Positions 14,823-23,940 of a DNA stretch of 33,242 bases are shown piece after piece. The DNA lies in assembly GCA_029007645.1 (NCBI GenBank), contig JAQXIE010000082.1, positions 1-33,242 of the forward strand. Direction: 5' to 3'. The translations under genes and the position numbers were made by a program. The notes under the pieces are model-generated. The model did not search any database, was not told the origin of the DNA, and saw only the letters and a program-made list of their open reading frames with translations. This DNA is from Bacteroidales bacterium. Its GTDB lineage: Bacteria; Bacteroidota; Bacteroidia; Bacteroidales; Muribaculaceae. The number at the start of each line of letters is the position of its first letter. Positions within the stretch are counted from its first letter, which is position 1.

Positions 14823-15641
14823 TTATCGCAACCTGGAGAAGAGGCCCGAGAAAACGCCGCGTGCAATGGCCGACAGTTTCGAAAGTTTCCGGTCTTCGTA
14901 TCTGACAATCTGCCAGCCTCGCTTCAATGCGAACTGTTTGAAATAGAAGAGGCATTCCCGCAGCGAGGCGGCGTCGCGCTGCTTGCGGAACATCTTTATA
15001 CAGTTGCGGTTCAGGTAATAAAGGCGGAACGCCGAATAGCAGTTGACGTCATGGCCTCCGATGCTGCGATGGTATCCCAACTGATGGACCAGCCGGCACA
15101 CGTTGTAACGCATTATGGCAATGCCCTTCTTACGGGCACGGATACCATACTCCTTGTCGATGGCGTCGATAAAAAAATCTTCGTTAAAATCTCCGATGCG
15201 TTCAATGACCCGGAGCGGATAGAGTGCGCCGGAATTGATATACTGGCGTCTCGGTTCCGATTCGGCATCGCCGCGCTCCTCGTAACTCAACAGCGGGGTG
15301 AAGATACTCTCCGTGCCGGAACGCGCCACAAAGTCCCGGAAGCCGCGGAAATTTTTCCATCGCGAATCCTGGTCCATGGTAAGGAGATGGGTAAACCCGT
15401 TCGCCGCGGCATAGCGCGCCGCGACATTGAAAACATATCCGAGTCCTGCGTTGCGGTTCTCCCCCATCAGAAGTGCGTTGGCTGGAAGAATTCCCTTATC
15501 CTCCTGCCCCGGACCGAATGCTCCGTCCGGGGTATTGTCCCACACAATCAGCGTGTCGACATCCTGGGCATAGGTCGCCAGGTTTTCAGCAAGTTCCTTT
15601 TTGTCGGGATTATACACCACGACCACAGCGCAGATTTTCAT
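14823..15641 (-). CDS. Glycosyltransferase family 2 (rhamnosyltransferase-like)
   Basis: This 272-residue GT2 enzyme starts MKICAVVVVYNPDKKEL. A longer open frame exists upstream, but it only reads through the preceding gene in another frame. The real start overlaps the stop of the upstream GT2 by four bases (ATGA), which points to translational coupling. Motifs are VVVVYNP, VWDNT (33-37) and the metal site MDQDS (89-93). The acceptor region has FIDAIDKEYGIRARKKG and LVHQLGYHRSIGG. This layout is that of the RfbF/RhlC-like bacterial rhamnosyltransferases. The donor sugar is not proven. Confidence 0.88.
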   Translation of the reverse strand: MKICAVVVVYNPDKKELAENLATYAQDVDTLIVWDNTPDGAFGPGQEDKGILPANALLMGENRNAGLGYVFNVAARYAAANGFTHLLTMDQDSRWKNFRGFRDFVARSGTESIFTPLLSYEERGDAESEPRRQYINSGALYPLRVIERIGDFNEDFFIDAIDKEYGIRARKKGIAIMRYNVCRLVHQLGYHRSIGGHDVNCYSAFRLYYLNRNCIKMFRKQRDAASLRECLFYFKQFALKRGWQIVRYEDRKLSKLSAIARGVFSGLFSRLR

Positions 15642-16438
15642 TTCGAAGTCAGGTATCGGAATTTCAAGGACAAGTACTCCGGCAGAGTGGTTCCCAGATA
15701 TTTGTGCGACTGCCGATAATTGGCGGCATTTTTTCTGAACACCTTGAGCGGACTCAGGATTTTTTTGAAGATCGACGCCATCGGGTTGAAACCCACCGTA
15801 TTGCCCTGATGCTGACGATACAGGATTGTCGGACGATGCAGGGCGACGATTACGCCGCCCGCGCGGTGAACGGCATATGCGGCTATCTGGTCGTGCAGAA
15901 GGTCGCCGTCGGACTTGAACTCCAGCACCCGGGCTCGCGCCGCGGAGTTGAGCATGCATGTGCATGCCGTATAGATCGAAGTCAGGCCCAGATAACGCGA
16001 ATCGTCGACGATGCGGTCCAGCCCGTAGGCCCGCCACATCGACTCATGCAACGGCTGCAACGATCCGTCGACCACACGCAAGTCGGTGGCGACAAGAACC
16101 GGCATATCGGCGCCATGCTTCCGCATCGCTTCCAATGTCACTGAAATCTTCTCCGGGAGCCACACATCGTCCTGATCGCAGAACATGTAGGCGTCAGCAT
16201 CCACGTTGGCGAGCATCCACAGAAAACTGCCGGTGCAGCCCCGATGCCGCTCAGTGTCATTCATCAGCGTGATCCGCGGATCCGACAGGTATTCTTTCAC
16301 CGTCGCGACAGTGTTGTCGGTGGAGCCGTCATCGCGGATATACAGATGCCAGTCCGGGCAATCCTGCGCGATGATCGAGTCGATCTGTTCACCCAGAAAA
16401 GCGGCACCGTTGTATGTTGACAGCAGAATTGCAACCAT
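15638..16438 (-). CDS. Glycosyltransferase family 2
   Basis: This 266-residue enzyme has an ILLSTYNGAAFLGEQIDSI start, RDDGSTD at 35-41 and the metal-binding DQDDVWLPEKI at 88-98. These are marks of the RfaG/WbbD-like GT2 subgroup that includes many O-antigen and capsule rhamnosyl- or galactosyltransferases. The C-terminal part (LHDQIAAYAVHRAGG, LYRQHQGNTVG) is also typical. It is the first gene of the five-gene minus-strand block ending at 11717 and is divergent from rpoN. I found no convincing promoter for it in the 196 bases between the two genes. Confidence 0.9.
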   Translation of the reverse strand: MVAILLSTYNGAAFLGEQIDSIIAQDCPDWHLYIRDDGSTDNTVATVKEYLSDPRITLMNDTERHRGCTGSFLWMLANVDADAYMFCDQDDVWLPEKISVTLEAMRKHGADMPVLVATDLRVVDGSLQPLHESMWRAYGLDRIVDDSRYLGLTSIYTACTCMLNSAARARVLEFKSDGDLLHDQIAAYAVHRAGGVIVALHRPTILYRQHQGNTVGFNPMASIFKKILSPLKVFRKNAANYRQSHKYLGTTLPEYLSLKFRYLTSK

Positions 16439-16576
16439 TGAAGTTGTTTAAACTAATTTACGTAAACTATATTTGTATCCAACTCTATTTGTATCAAGCA
16501 ATCTCTAAATGACAAATACTTAACGCCATGCCGGGTGTTATTATTTTCGGGGGCGCCAAAATTTGTGAATCGACAG

Positions 16577-16607
16577 TTGGTCATTATGGGCAATTGTTGT
16601 AATTTTG
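16577..16607 (+). promoter_or_regulatory. rpoN promoter
   Basis: TTG at 16577-16579 and TAATTTTG at 16600-16607 are 20 bases apart. The predicted start of transcription (about 16614) rules out the in-frame TTG at 16605 as start codon and supports the ATG at 16635. A direct repeat TATTTGTATC (16470-16479 and 16486-16495) lies upstream in the same gap, function unknown. Confidence 0.65.
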
Positions 16608-16634
16608 CAGTTCAAGGGTAACCAGATCCGGCAT

Positions 16635-18029
16635 ATGGCAGAACAGCGGCTTGAAATGGAACAGCGACAGCAACTGAGGCTGTCGGCACAGCAGATTCGC
16701 TTTGTGAGGCTGCTGGAGCTCAACGCGCCCGAGCTGGACGATGCCGTGGAGCGGGAGATGGCCGACAATCCGGCGTTGGTAAGCGCCGAGGAGGAAACTC
16801 CTGTCGAGGCACCCGCTGCCAGTGTGGCATGGGTGCCCCGCCGCAGCATGGAAGCCGAGGACTACTCGTCGGCGACACCGGACACATCCGAAACCCTTTA
16901 TGACCATCTGGAAAGTCAGATTTCGGAACTGGATCTGCCGGAAAACATCGATCAGATAGCCCGCTACATCGTCGGGACGCTGGACTCAAACGGTTATATG
17001 ACCCGCACGGCTCAGGAGATTTCGGACGATCTGGCTTTCGGGCCCGGTATCATGGCAGGCGCCGACGAGGTTAACCGGGCATTGGAGGTGGTCAGGCAAC
17101 TCGATCCTCCGGGCATAGCGGCACGCGACCTGCGCGACACACTCGAGATGCAGTTGCTGCGCCAGGAACCCTCCGAAGTCCGGGATAATGCTCTGCGCAT
17201 CATCCGTCATGCTTTTGAGGCTTTCACAATGAAACACCGGCATCGCATCATATCCGCGCTCAAGCTGACCGACCGGCAGGCCGACGACGCCCTCGCCCTG
17301 ATCCTTACCATGAATCCCAAGCCAGGCGCCGCCTACGGCAACGACCCTTCCGATTCATCCAATATAATTGTTCCCGATTTCATTCTGAACAATGAAAACG
17401 GCGAACTGACCATCACGCTCAACAACCGCATTCCGGAGCTGCGCATCGAGCAGAGTTTCGACCAGGCCATGCGCACGCTGGAGAACACCCCCAAAGGGCG
17501 CCGGCAGAAGGGCTCGGAATTTATCGTGGCGCGCTACAACGATGCCCGCGACTTCATCCGCATCATCTCCCAACGCCAACGCACCATGATGGCCGTGATG
17601 TCGGCAATCCTAAAGATTCAGGAAGAATATTTCCGCACCGAAGACGTTTACACGCTCAAGCCGATGATGCTCAAAAACATCGCCGAAGTGACAGGGCTTG
17701 ACTTTTCGGTGATATCCCGGGCCACCAACAACAAGTACCTGCAGACGCCGTGGGGTATTTTCCCGATGCGGTTCTTCTTCAGCGATTCCAAGGGCGACAA
17801 GGGAGGCGGCGATAGCGGTGAAAGCGAAGGCTCGGACGCTGCCACCAACCGCAAGATTGAAGCGGCAATCTCCGACCTGATCGCCAAGGAGGACAAACGA
17901 CACCCGCTGTCGGACCGACAGATCGGCGAACAGCTCGCCGCATCCGGACTGGACGTGTCGCGACGCACCATCGCCAAATACCGTGACCGGCAAGGTATTC
18001 CCGTGGCACGGTTACGCAAGGAAATGTAA
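16635..18029 (+). CDS. rpoN: RNA polymerase sigma-54 factor
   Basis: This 464-residue alternative sigma factor needs AAA+ activators to melt promoters. Region I is the Gln/Leu-rich start (MEQRQQLRLSAQQIRFVRLLEL), where activator contact occurs. The core-binding domain (about 80-260) has YIVGTLDSNGYMT and VVRQLDPPGIAARDLRDTL. The DNA-binding part has LKNIAEVTGLDFSVISRATNNKYLQTPWGIFPMRFFF, and the RpoN box SRRTIAKYR is at about 442-450. Between FFF and the last domain lies a Gly/Ser/Asp-rich insert (DSKGDKGGGDSGESEGSD) longer than I expect in the family. The gene sits alone with the next plus-strand gene between polysaccharide blocks, which does not show that it controls them. Confidence 0.96.
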   Translation: MAEQRLEMEQRQQLRLSAQQIRFVRLLELNAPELDDAVEREMADNPALVSAEEETPVEAPAASVAWVPRRSMEAEDYSSATPDTSETLYDHLESQISELDLPENIDQIARYIVGTLDSNGYMTRTAQEISDDLAFGPGIMAGADEVNRALEVVRQLDPPGIAARDLRDTLEMQLLRQEPSEVRDNALRIIRHAFEAFTMKHRHRIISALKLTDRQADDALALILTMNPKPGAAYGNDPSDSSNIIVPDFILNNENGELTITLNNRIPELRIEQSFDQAMRTLENTPKGRRQKGSEFIVARYNDARDFIRIISQRQRTMMAVMSAILKIQEEYFRTEDVYTLKPMMLKNIAEVTGLDFSVISRATNNKYLQTPWGIFPMRFFFSDSKGDKGGGDSGESEGSDAATNRKIEAAISDLIAKEDKRHPLSDRQIGEQLAASGLDVSRRTIAKYRDRQGIPVARLRKEM

Positions 18030-18059
18030 TATTGATATACAATTGACATTCAACAAGAT

Positions 18060-19340
18060 ATGAGAACATACAGAATATTCCGGAGTCTGCTGCTCGCAGC
18101 AGTCATAGCGTCAGGAACACTGAGCGCAGGAGCCGTGACCGACAAGGAAATGGAACAGGCGCGTACCATCGCTGCCAAAGCCTATCTTCGCTTTGCCAAC
18201 GACGGCAGCGGATATCTTGACGATGTGAAGGCCACATCGATGACCGAGTTGCGCAAGTCACTTAAGAAGAAGGAAGTAGAGAATCTGGCGGCCTTCACTG
18301 CCATCAAGACGCCCTCCGACTATGCCTCCTGGGACAAGGACAAACTGATATCTTATTGGGTGTCGGTGCTCGACAACAAGACGCTGCTTGATAAGGGCAA
18401 AGCCGCCAAGGGCCGTATCCGCAAGCAGATCGGAGCGATGACGGTAACGGCAGCCGCCGTCGAACCGGCCAAGGAAGCCGGCCCGGCGCCTGAAGAGAAA
18501 CCGGCTGAGGAACCGGTTTTGTCCGATCAGGCCGCAGACCTCCCTGCTGAAGCAGCACCGGCCGATGCCGTCGAAGGCCAGGATATTCTCGCCGACCAGA
18601 AAGCCGTGGCCGAGGACACAGCCACGCCCACCTTGGAAAAGGAGTCTAACAGCACATGGGTCTACGTACTGATTCTCTGCCTGTTGCTGGGAGTCGTAGT
18701 ATGGCTCGTCGCCTACGCGGCACGCCTGATGAAGAAGCAGGAGCCGACTGCGGCAAGAGCCGGCGGCAACGGCGACGCCGACGCTGTCCGGGAATCGGCG
18801 CGCCAGGCACTCGCCGCCCAACAGGAAAAACTGGTGCGCGAACAGGAACGCAATGCCGAGATGTCGCAGCGGCTGGAACGCCTTAAAGTCGACAACAAGC
18901 GCCTTGAGGACCAATTAGATGCAATCCGTCTGGAACGGAGCCGTCTGACCGAAGAGGTGGCCATTCTCAAGGAGAAACTGGGTAGCAAAAATAACGAACC
19001 TGCCACACCCGCTGCTCCCGAAATCCTGAAGGTCATCTATCTCGGCAGAACGAACGCCCGCGGCATATTTGTGCGCGGCGACCGTCGCGTCAGCCCCGGT
19101 AACACCATCTACCGTCTTGACACCGACGACGGTCAGGTGGGCACATTCCATGTGGTGGATCAGCCCGCGGTTGTCAACATGGCACTCGAACACCCCGCCG
19201 AACTGCTTGGCGGAGGCTGTAACGCCGACTTTGACGATGCCATCGGAGCGACATCCATTGTAACCGAGAGCAATGGAACGGCCATCTTCGAGAACGGTTA
19301 TTGGAAAGTGCTCCGCAAATCCAAGATCCGTTTCGAATAA
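18060..19340 (+). CDS. Unrecognised membrane protein with coiled coil
   Basis: I do not recognise this 426-residue protein. It has a signal peptide (1-25, ending SAGA) and a helical, Lys-rich domain (about 27-128). A Pro/Ala/Glu-rich linker follows (130-195), then one transmembrane helix (200-221), a long charged coiled coil (about 242-309) and a C-terminal beta-rich domain (322-426, with ILKVIYLGRTNARGIFVRGDRR). Positive residues after the helix (RLMKK) predict that the N-terminal domain is periplasmic and that the coil and C-terminal domain are cytoplasmic. It follows rpoN by 30 bases, so the two may be co-transcribed. It ends three bases from the convergent GT4 gene. A link between the envelope and a cytoplasmic partner is plausible, but no function can be named. 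Confidence 0.8.
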   Translation: MRTYRIFRSLLLAAVIASGTLSAGAVTDKEMEQARTIAAKAYLRFANDGSGYLDDVKATSMTELRKSLKKKEVENLAAFTAIKTPSDYASWDKDKLISYWVSVLDNKTLLDKGKAAKGRIRKQIGAMTVTAAAVEPAKEAGPAPEEKPAEEPVLSDQAADLPAEAAPADAVEGQDILADQKAVAEDTATPTLEKESNSTWVYVLILCLLLGVVVWLVAYAARLMKKQEPTAARAGGNGDADAVRESARQALAAQQEKLVREQERNAEMSQRLERLKVDNKRLEDQLDAIRLERSRLTEEVAILKEKLGSKNNEPATPAAPEILKVIYLGRTNARGIFVRGDRRVSPGNTIYRLDTDDGQVGTFHVVDQPAVVNMALEHPAELLGGGCNADFDDAIGATSIVTESNGTAIFENGYWKVLRKSKIRFE

Positions 19341-19343
19341 CAA

Positions 19344-20654
19344 TTACTTCAGGGCTGATTCAATCACCGAAGCTGCGGCATCGAGGGAATTGCATTTCAA
19401 GCCCATTTCCCGGCTGGCTGCGCGCAATGTCCGGTACTCTCCTTCGGGGAGACGCAGAATTTCGAGTGTGCCGCAGGCAAAATCCGCGGCATCGAAATTC
19501 CGGGCCTTGTAGCCCGATACTCCTGTCTGAATAACGTCGATTGCCGTACCGATGGCGAATGTCACGCATGGCGTGCCGCAAAGTATGGCCTGGTTTACCA
19601 TCGAGGGGCCGGCATCATCGACCGAAGGCGACAGGAAAAGAGTGGAGGCATTGTAAGCCCTGATGAGTTGCTGCTGATCGAGCAGTCCGAGATGCTTGTA
19701 ATCAAAGGGGAGCATAGATCCGGCATTTTCCAGCGGGCTGCCGGCGATCAACAAAAGTGTTTCCGACCGTTCACGTCGGGTCATTGACTCGTACAACCGA
19801 GCCAACGCGTCGGTCAAGATCGGAAACCCCTTGCGCGGATCGAAATCGGAATAGCGGAACAGCAGGATATGCTTCTTGCTGTCCGGGATGTCGAAGAACC
19901 TGCGAGTTTCGGCCACATCCATGGGGCGGAACAGGTTATCGTCCAGACAGATATGAAACTTGACAATCTGACCGGGCCCGAAGAGTCCGCTGTCGGCGGC
20001 GATATTGCCCATCCAGGTATTGCAAAGAAGCCTGCACGGAATATTGGAATATATACCTTTCTTGATCAGATAGTTCTGATGGCTTTGGTCAGCAGGATCG
20101 TCACTGCGCAATCCGGGGCATCGGCCGCATTGCGACTTATAATTCCGGCAATTGCTGAAATAGTGACAGCCTCCGGTGAAAGGTTCCATATCCACGGCAT
20201 AAATCAAAATCGGGACCCCGAGCCGCTCATGCAGCAGCTGCAGCGTTCCGGCCGAGATCATCGACTGCCAGTATAGGGTGATCACAGCGTCATAATTTCC
20301 ATGGATTCGATCGGTTATTGTCTCTATGGGCAGGGGAGTTTCCGAGTCATCGGGATGCGTGATCGGGTATTTGAAATCGATATTGTTTTCCACGCCGCGG
20401 CCAAGCCAACGGTTGACATCGGCCGCAGCCTTGTCGATGAACCGAAGATTGCGTCGCGCCGCGCGCACCAGAGTCTTTGCCATACGGCGGAAGCCGACGG
20501 GACGGCTGCGCAGTTCGGCATCGATGTCGCGCGTCAGGAAATCAACCTTATGGCCACGGGCCTCCAAAGCCTTTATAAGGTCGGCGGCAAGTCCGGCCGA
20601 ATGGCCGATGGGCATGCCTGACAAAAGCAGAAAACGCTTCCCTGAACCACTCAT
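19344..20654 (-). CDS. Glycosyltransferase family 4 (WcaC-like)
   Basis: This 436-residue GT-B enzyme has an N-terminal Gly-rich loop (GMPIGHSAGLAADLIKALEARGH). The cysteine cluster GGCHYFSNCRNYKSQCGRCP (about 161-180) is typical of WcaC-type capsule glycosyltransferases. The C-terminal nucleotide-sugar domain (about 255-435) has LLLIAGSPLENAG, LGLLDQQQLIRAYNASTLFLSPSVDDAGPSMVNQAILCGTP and GTAIDVIQTGVSGY. The second Glu of the usual E-x7-E is replaced in the D-D-A-G-P-S segment, as often seen in this subgroup. Its start overlaps the wecE stop by four bases. It is the last gene of the wzx-wecD-wecE block. Confidence 0.88.
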   Translation of the reverse strand: MSGSGKRFLLLSGMPIGHSAGLAADLIKALEARGHKVDFLTRDIDAELRSRPVGFRRMAKTLVRAARRNLRFIDKAAADVNRWLGRGVENNIDFKYPITHPDDSETPLPIETITDRIHGNYDAVITLYWQSMISAGTLQLLHERLGVPILIYAVDMEPFTGGCHYFSNCRNYKSQCGRCPGLRSDDPADQSHQNYLIKKGIYSNIPCRLLCNTWMGNIAADSGLFGPGQIVKFHICLDDNLFRPMDVAETRRFFDIPDSKKHILLFRYSDFDPRKGFPILTDALARLYESMTRRERSETLLLIAGSPLENAGSMLPFDYKHLGLLDQQQLIRAYNASTLFLSPSVDDAGPSMVNQAILCGTPCVTFAIGTAIDVIQTGVSGYKARNFDAADFACGTLEILRLPEGEYRTLRAASREMGLKCNSLDAAASVIESALK

Positions 20655-21787
20655 TTGCGGCTGGAATAGAAATCGCGGATCAGCCCGCAGATGTAGTCTG
20701 CCTGCTCGTCGGTCAGTTCATAGTACAATGGCAGACGTACCAGGCAGTCCGCAAACCGGTCGCAGTTGGGCAGATCGTACCCGGAGATGCCATGTTCCAC
20801 GGCATACTTGCTGCGATGCAGGCTGAGATAATGGAACACTGCCAATACGTCATTCTCCTTGAGATGGGCGATCAACGCCGTGCGCTCCTGCAGATTGCGG
20901 CACACGATGTAGAACATATGAGCATTGTTGGTCGCATAGTCGGGGATGTCGGGCATCGTGAAGAAACCACGGGCCGAAAGATCTGCCAGATTGTTATGGT
21001 AGAACTCCCATATCTCCTTGCGTCGTGTCTGAATCATGTCCATATTCTCGATCTGCGCCCACAGGAAAGCGGAGATAATCTCCGAAGGCAGGAATGATGA
21101 ACCGGTATCGACCCATCCATACTTGTTGACCTCGCCGCGGAAAAATTCCGAACGGTTCGTGCCCTTCTCCCATATGATCTCCGAGCGGCGGATGAAACGG
21201 TCGTCGTTGATTGTGAGCATACCCCCTTCGCCGGCGATAATGTTCTTGGTCTCATGAAACGAGAAGCAGCCGAGATGGCCGATCGATCCGAGGGGACGCT
21301 CCTTGTAATATGAATCGATTGACTGAGCTGCGTCCTCCACTACAAGCAGATTGTGACGACTGGCGATATCCATGATGCGGTCCATGTCGCAGGCCACGCC
21401 GGCATAATGCACGGGAACAATCACTCGGGTATGCTCGGTGATAAGTTCTTCGATCTTGTCCGGATCGATGTTCGGGTTATCCTTGCAGCTGTCGCAGAAC
21501 ACGATTTTGGCTCCTTGACGGACAAAGGCAAGGACCGTCGATACGAACGTATAACTCGGGGCTATGACCTCGTCACCCGGCTTGATATCGCACAACATGG
21601 CGGCCATTTCCAGAGCGTCGGTGCACGATGTGGTCAGAAGCGCCTTCCGGAACCCGTAGTGCTCCTCGAACCAATGCTGACATTTCTGAGTGAACACACC
21701 ATTGCCGGATATTTTTCCGGAGTTGACAGCCTGATATATGTAATGCGCCTCTTTCCCCGTCAGGAAAGGCTTGTTGAACGGTATCAT
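20651..21787 (-). CDS. wecE: dTDP-4-amino-4,6-dideoxygalactose transaminase
   Basis: This 378-residue PLP enzyme of the DegT/DnrJ/EryC1 family resembles enterobacterial WecE/RffA closely along its length. It converts dTDP-4-keto-6-deoxyglucose to dTDP-4-amino-4,6-dideoxygalactose (Fuc4N). Diagnostic stretches are MIPFNKPFLTGKE, SCTDALEMAAMLCDIKPGDEV, PSYTFVSTVLAF, VIVPVHYAGVACDMD, the cofactor Asp152 (VVEDAAQ) and the Schiff-base Lys181 in SFHETKN, followed by EKGTNRSEFFRG. The adjacent WecD-like acetyltransferase supports the specific assignment. Genes for dTDP-4-keto-6-deoxyglucose synthesis (rmlA, rmlB) are not in this window. Confidence 0.9.
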   Translation of the reverse strand: MIPFNKPFLTGKEAHYIYQAVNSGKISGNGVFTQKCQHWFEEHYGFRKALLTTSCTDALEMAAMLCDIKPGDEVIAPSYTFVSTVLAFVRQGAKIVFCDSCKDNPNIDPDKIEELITEHTRVIVPVHYAGVACDMDRIMDIASRHNLLVVEDAAQSIDSYYKERPLGSIGHLGCFSFHETKNIIAGEGGMLTINDDRFIRRSEIIWEKGTNRSEFFRGEVNKYGWVDTGSSFLPSEIISAFLWAQIENMDMIQTRRKEIWEFYHNNLADLSARGFFTMPDIPDYATNNAHMFYIVCRNLQERTALIAHLKENDVLAVFHYLSLHRSKYAVEHGISGYDLPNCDRFADCLVRLPLYYELTDEQADYICGLIRDFYSSRK

Positions 21788-21805
21788 AATTAAAAAATTT
21801 GAAAT

Positions 21806-22540
21806 CTATTTATGAAACGGAACATTGAGCCACTTATGATAAATGGCCGTCCGCGACAACGGTCGGCAACCGCAATACTCGTAGAAACGACAGGCGCCGG
21901 GATTGTCGGCCTGTGTGGCTACCTGCAGCTGCCTCATGCCATGGCTGGCGGTAAAAACGGCAGCTGCCGACATCAGTTTGCGGCCTATCCCCTCCCCCCG
22001 GCAACCTTCATCGACTGCCAGGAGTCCGATATCGCCGTAGCCTTCCCGGATTTTCAGAGTCACCATCCCTTTGATACGATCATCGTCGACATACACAAGG
22101 ACATGATCGGCCATGCCGGCGCCGAATGAATTATCAACCCATGTACGATAGAACCTCTCCGCATCTCCGGGTCTGAAATTCCTGTCGTTTGTGAAGCGGG
22201 AACGATGCCCGGCCTGAATCCCGAGTCTCCGCAGAGTGTCGCATGGCTCATCAATCTCCCGGATATGGGGATCTGCAGCAGCGCCCGGAGCAACATCACG
22301 ACCATAGACTATTTTAAGATCAACCGGCTTTTCGGATATTCCCGGTATCGAGGGAGTCTCATTCCCGGCAACCGGTACCTCAATGTAAACCAGGTCATAA
22401 CCTTGGTCGCGCATCGTCCTGACAAGTTCCGGAACACGATCCGTATCGCCGGAATCACAACGAATCCGCCCGATTTTCAGATTAAAGAAATCGGAGTCCC
22501 ATGCCAGGTAAGATGAGGTCGTTTTATCCATATCGATCAT
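21806..22540 (-). CDS. wecD: dTDP-Fuc4N acetyltransferase-like GNAT protein
   Basis: This 244-residue GNAT-family protein is placed like WecD/RffC, which N-acetylates the product of WecE. The N-terminal part has LAWDSDFFNLKIGRI, the WDSDFF opening shared with WecD, then AGHRSRFTNDRNF in mid-protein. The acetyl-CoA fold is at about 150-235, with the pyrophosphate loop RGEGIGRKLM and ATQADNPGACRFYEYCG. The first ATG (22540) overlaps the flippase stop by four bases; an alternative ATG is four codons in. An order of flippase, acetyltransferase and transaminase parallels the enterobacterial common antigen genes. The exact acceptor is inferred from the neighbours. Confidence 0.8.
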   Translation of the reverse strand: MIDMDKTTSSYLAWDSDFFNLKIGRIRCDSGDTDRVPELVRTMRDQGYDLVYIEVPVAGNETPSIPGISEKPVDLKIVYGRDVAPGAAADPHIREIDEPCDTLRRLGIQAGHRSRFTNDRNFRPGDAERFYRTWVDNSFGAGMADHVLVYVDDDRIKGMVTLKIREGYGDIGLLAVDEGCRGEGIGRKLMSAAAVFTASHGMRQLQVATQADNPGACRFYEYCGCRPLSRTAIYHKWLNVPFHK

Positions 22541-23901
22541 TTGTTCCAGATGCCCTTGGCGGTACGGTTTGTGAGTTTATGCACCTGAATGATTCCGAAC
22601 CACGAGGTGAAAGCCACAAGCGAGATCAGTGAAGCGATCAGCAGACCCTTGAGTCCGAAATACTTGCATCCCATGATGCCGAGTGGCAGGTAAGAGAGAC
22701 AGCATAGCGAGGAGCAGATTGTCTGTAGACGGATTTTGCCGAAACCGCAGAGCAACTGGGTCCATAGTGTCGACCATATGTTCAGAATCTGGAAAGCGCA
22801 TACCAACGCCGTGATAATCAGCGGCACATCTACCACATCGCGAATCCATATCTTATAGAATACCGGAGAGAACACCACCATCACGACTCCCAACAGAGCG
22901 AGCATCCCGACCGTGCGTATCAGCTTGGAGGTCGTGCTGCGCATCCAGTCGTAATCGCCGTTGACATTCGCCTCGGCATATGCGCTCCAGAACGGTGTGA
23001 TCAATATCGAGAATATCATGGGTAGCACATTGGTGTACTTGTAGGCTATGTTGTACACCGTCACCTCGGCCGGCCCGACAAACTGGCTTATGATCAGATT
23101 GTTGGTCTGATAGAAAGCTATCGCAATTATTTGCAGGAAGAAGAACAGTATACCCATCGACATTATGCCCCGGGCCATTCGGAAGCGGACATACCGGAAT
23201 GACGGTCTGTAGGGACGGAGCACCGTGCTGAAGGTCCAGATGTTCGACGCGATGAGGACCGCCATAGATGTTCCACCCATTGCGAACGCCAGGTGGATAA
23301 GTGTTCCGTCGGTATAATGCGTCAGAATCCACAGCACAGCGCAAAGCAATACCTGCGTAGTGGTGTCGAAGGCCGACGATATGGCAGGCTTCTGCAATGC
23401 GATAAGCAAAGTCCGGTTGAGCGCCAGTATAAATATCAGCGAGAAATTGGTGATCACTATTATCACCGTCCACCTCAACTGAAAAGCGAGATCGGCCCGC
23501 GCGTTCAGCACATCGCACCAGTCTATGAAATAAGAAGCGGTGACGGCGATGAGCCACACGGCTCCGACAAGCATGCCGATCAGCGAATAGGCAGTACTGA
23601 CATATATCCGGGCAAGCTTGGGCTTATGGCGCGCCACGGCATCGATAAACTTGTTTCTCAAGCCGTTGCCGATTCCCAGGTCAAAGAAACTGAGCCAGGC
23701 CACAAGCGACGAGATTGTCAGCCAGATGCCATATTCGTATTTGTCGACATACCCGATGGTGAGCGGTACCACGATCAGCGAGCATAAAGCGCTGGTGCCA
23801 CGCAACAACACCATCGCGGCGATGTTCTTGCGGGCACGCGCCGACCGTGCATTCCCCTTGTTGAGATATGACTTTATCCTGCCGATCATACGTTCCTTCA
23901 C
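22537..23901 (-). CDS. wzx: Wzx-type polysaccharide flippase
   Basis: This 454-residue inner-membrane protein of the MOP superfamily has about 12-14 hydrophobic segments after a basic N-terminus (KGNARSARARKNIAAM). The signature LIVVPLTIGYVDKYEYGIWLTISSLVAWLSFFDLGIGNGLRNK is typical of O-antigen/capsule repeat-unit translocases (PST family). A later segment, AFYQTNNLIISQFVGPAEVTVYNIAYKYTN, supports this. It is the first gene of the block continuing with wecD, wecE and GT4. An ATG four codons downstream is an alternative start. Two short inverted repeats lie in its leader. Confidence 0.9.
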   Translation of the reverse strand: MKERMIGRIKSYLNKGNARSARARKNIAAMVLLRGTSALCSLIVVPLTIGYVDKYEYGIWLTISSLVAWLSFFDLGIGNGLRNKFIDAVARHKPKLARIYVSTAYSLIGMLVGAVWLIAVTASYFIDWCDVLNARADLAFQLRWTVIIVITNFSLIFILALNRTLLIALQKPAISSAFDTTTQVLLCAVLWILTHYTDGTLIHLAFAMGGTSMAVLIASNIWTFSTVLRPYRPSFRYVRFRMARGIMSMGILFFFLQIIAIAFYQTNNLIISQFVGPAEVTVYNIAYKYTNVLPMIFSILITPFWSAYAEANVNGDYDWMRSTTSKLIRTVGMLALLGVVMVVFSPVFYKIWIRDVVDVPLIITALVCAFQILNIWSTLWTQLLCGFGKIRLQTICSSLCCLSYLPLGIMGCKYFGLKGLLIASLISLVAFTSWFGIIQVHKLTNRTAKGIWNK

Positions 23902-23902
23902 A

Positions 23903-23940
23903 ACGGAGATTTTCTCCGTATCTATAACGGATATTTTCCG
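23903..23940. repeat. Two small inverted repeats in the wzx leader
   Basis: ACGGAGA (23903-23909) and TCTCCGT (23913-23919) form a perfect 7-bp stem directly before the wzx start. A related, weaker hairpin (CGGA, five bases, TCCG; 23928-23940) follows. In wzx mRNA these lie just before the start codon and could affect translation. No promoter matching the consensus is seen for either of the divergent genes in this 114-base gap. Confidence 0.5.

Noticed and set aside
15642..16037. N-terminal extension of the GT2 ending at 14823
   Set aside because: The open frame continues upstream but is the shadow of the preceding GT2. The family start MKICAVVVVYN and the four-base ATGA overlap fix the real start at 15641.
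16605..16634. TTG start giving ten more residues on RpoN
   Set aside because: The TTG is part of the -7 box (TAATTTTG), so it would not be transcribed; ATG 16635 fits the family start.
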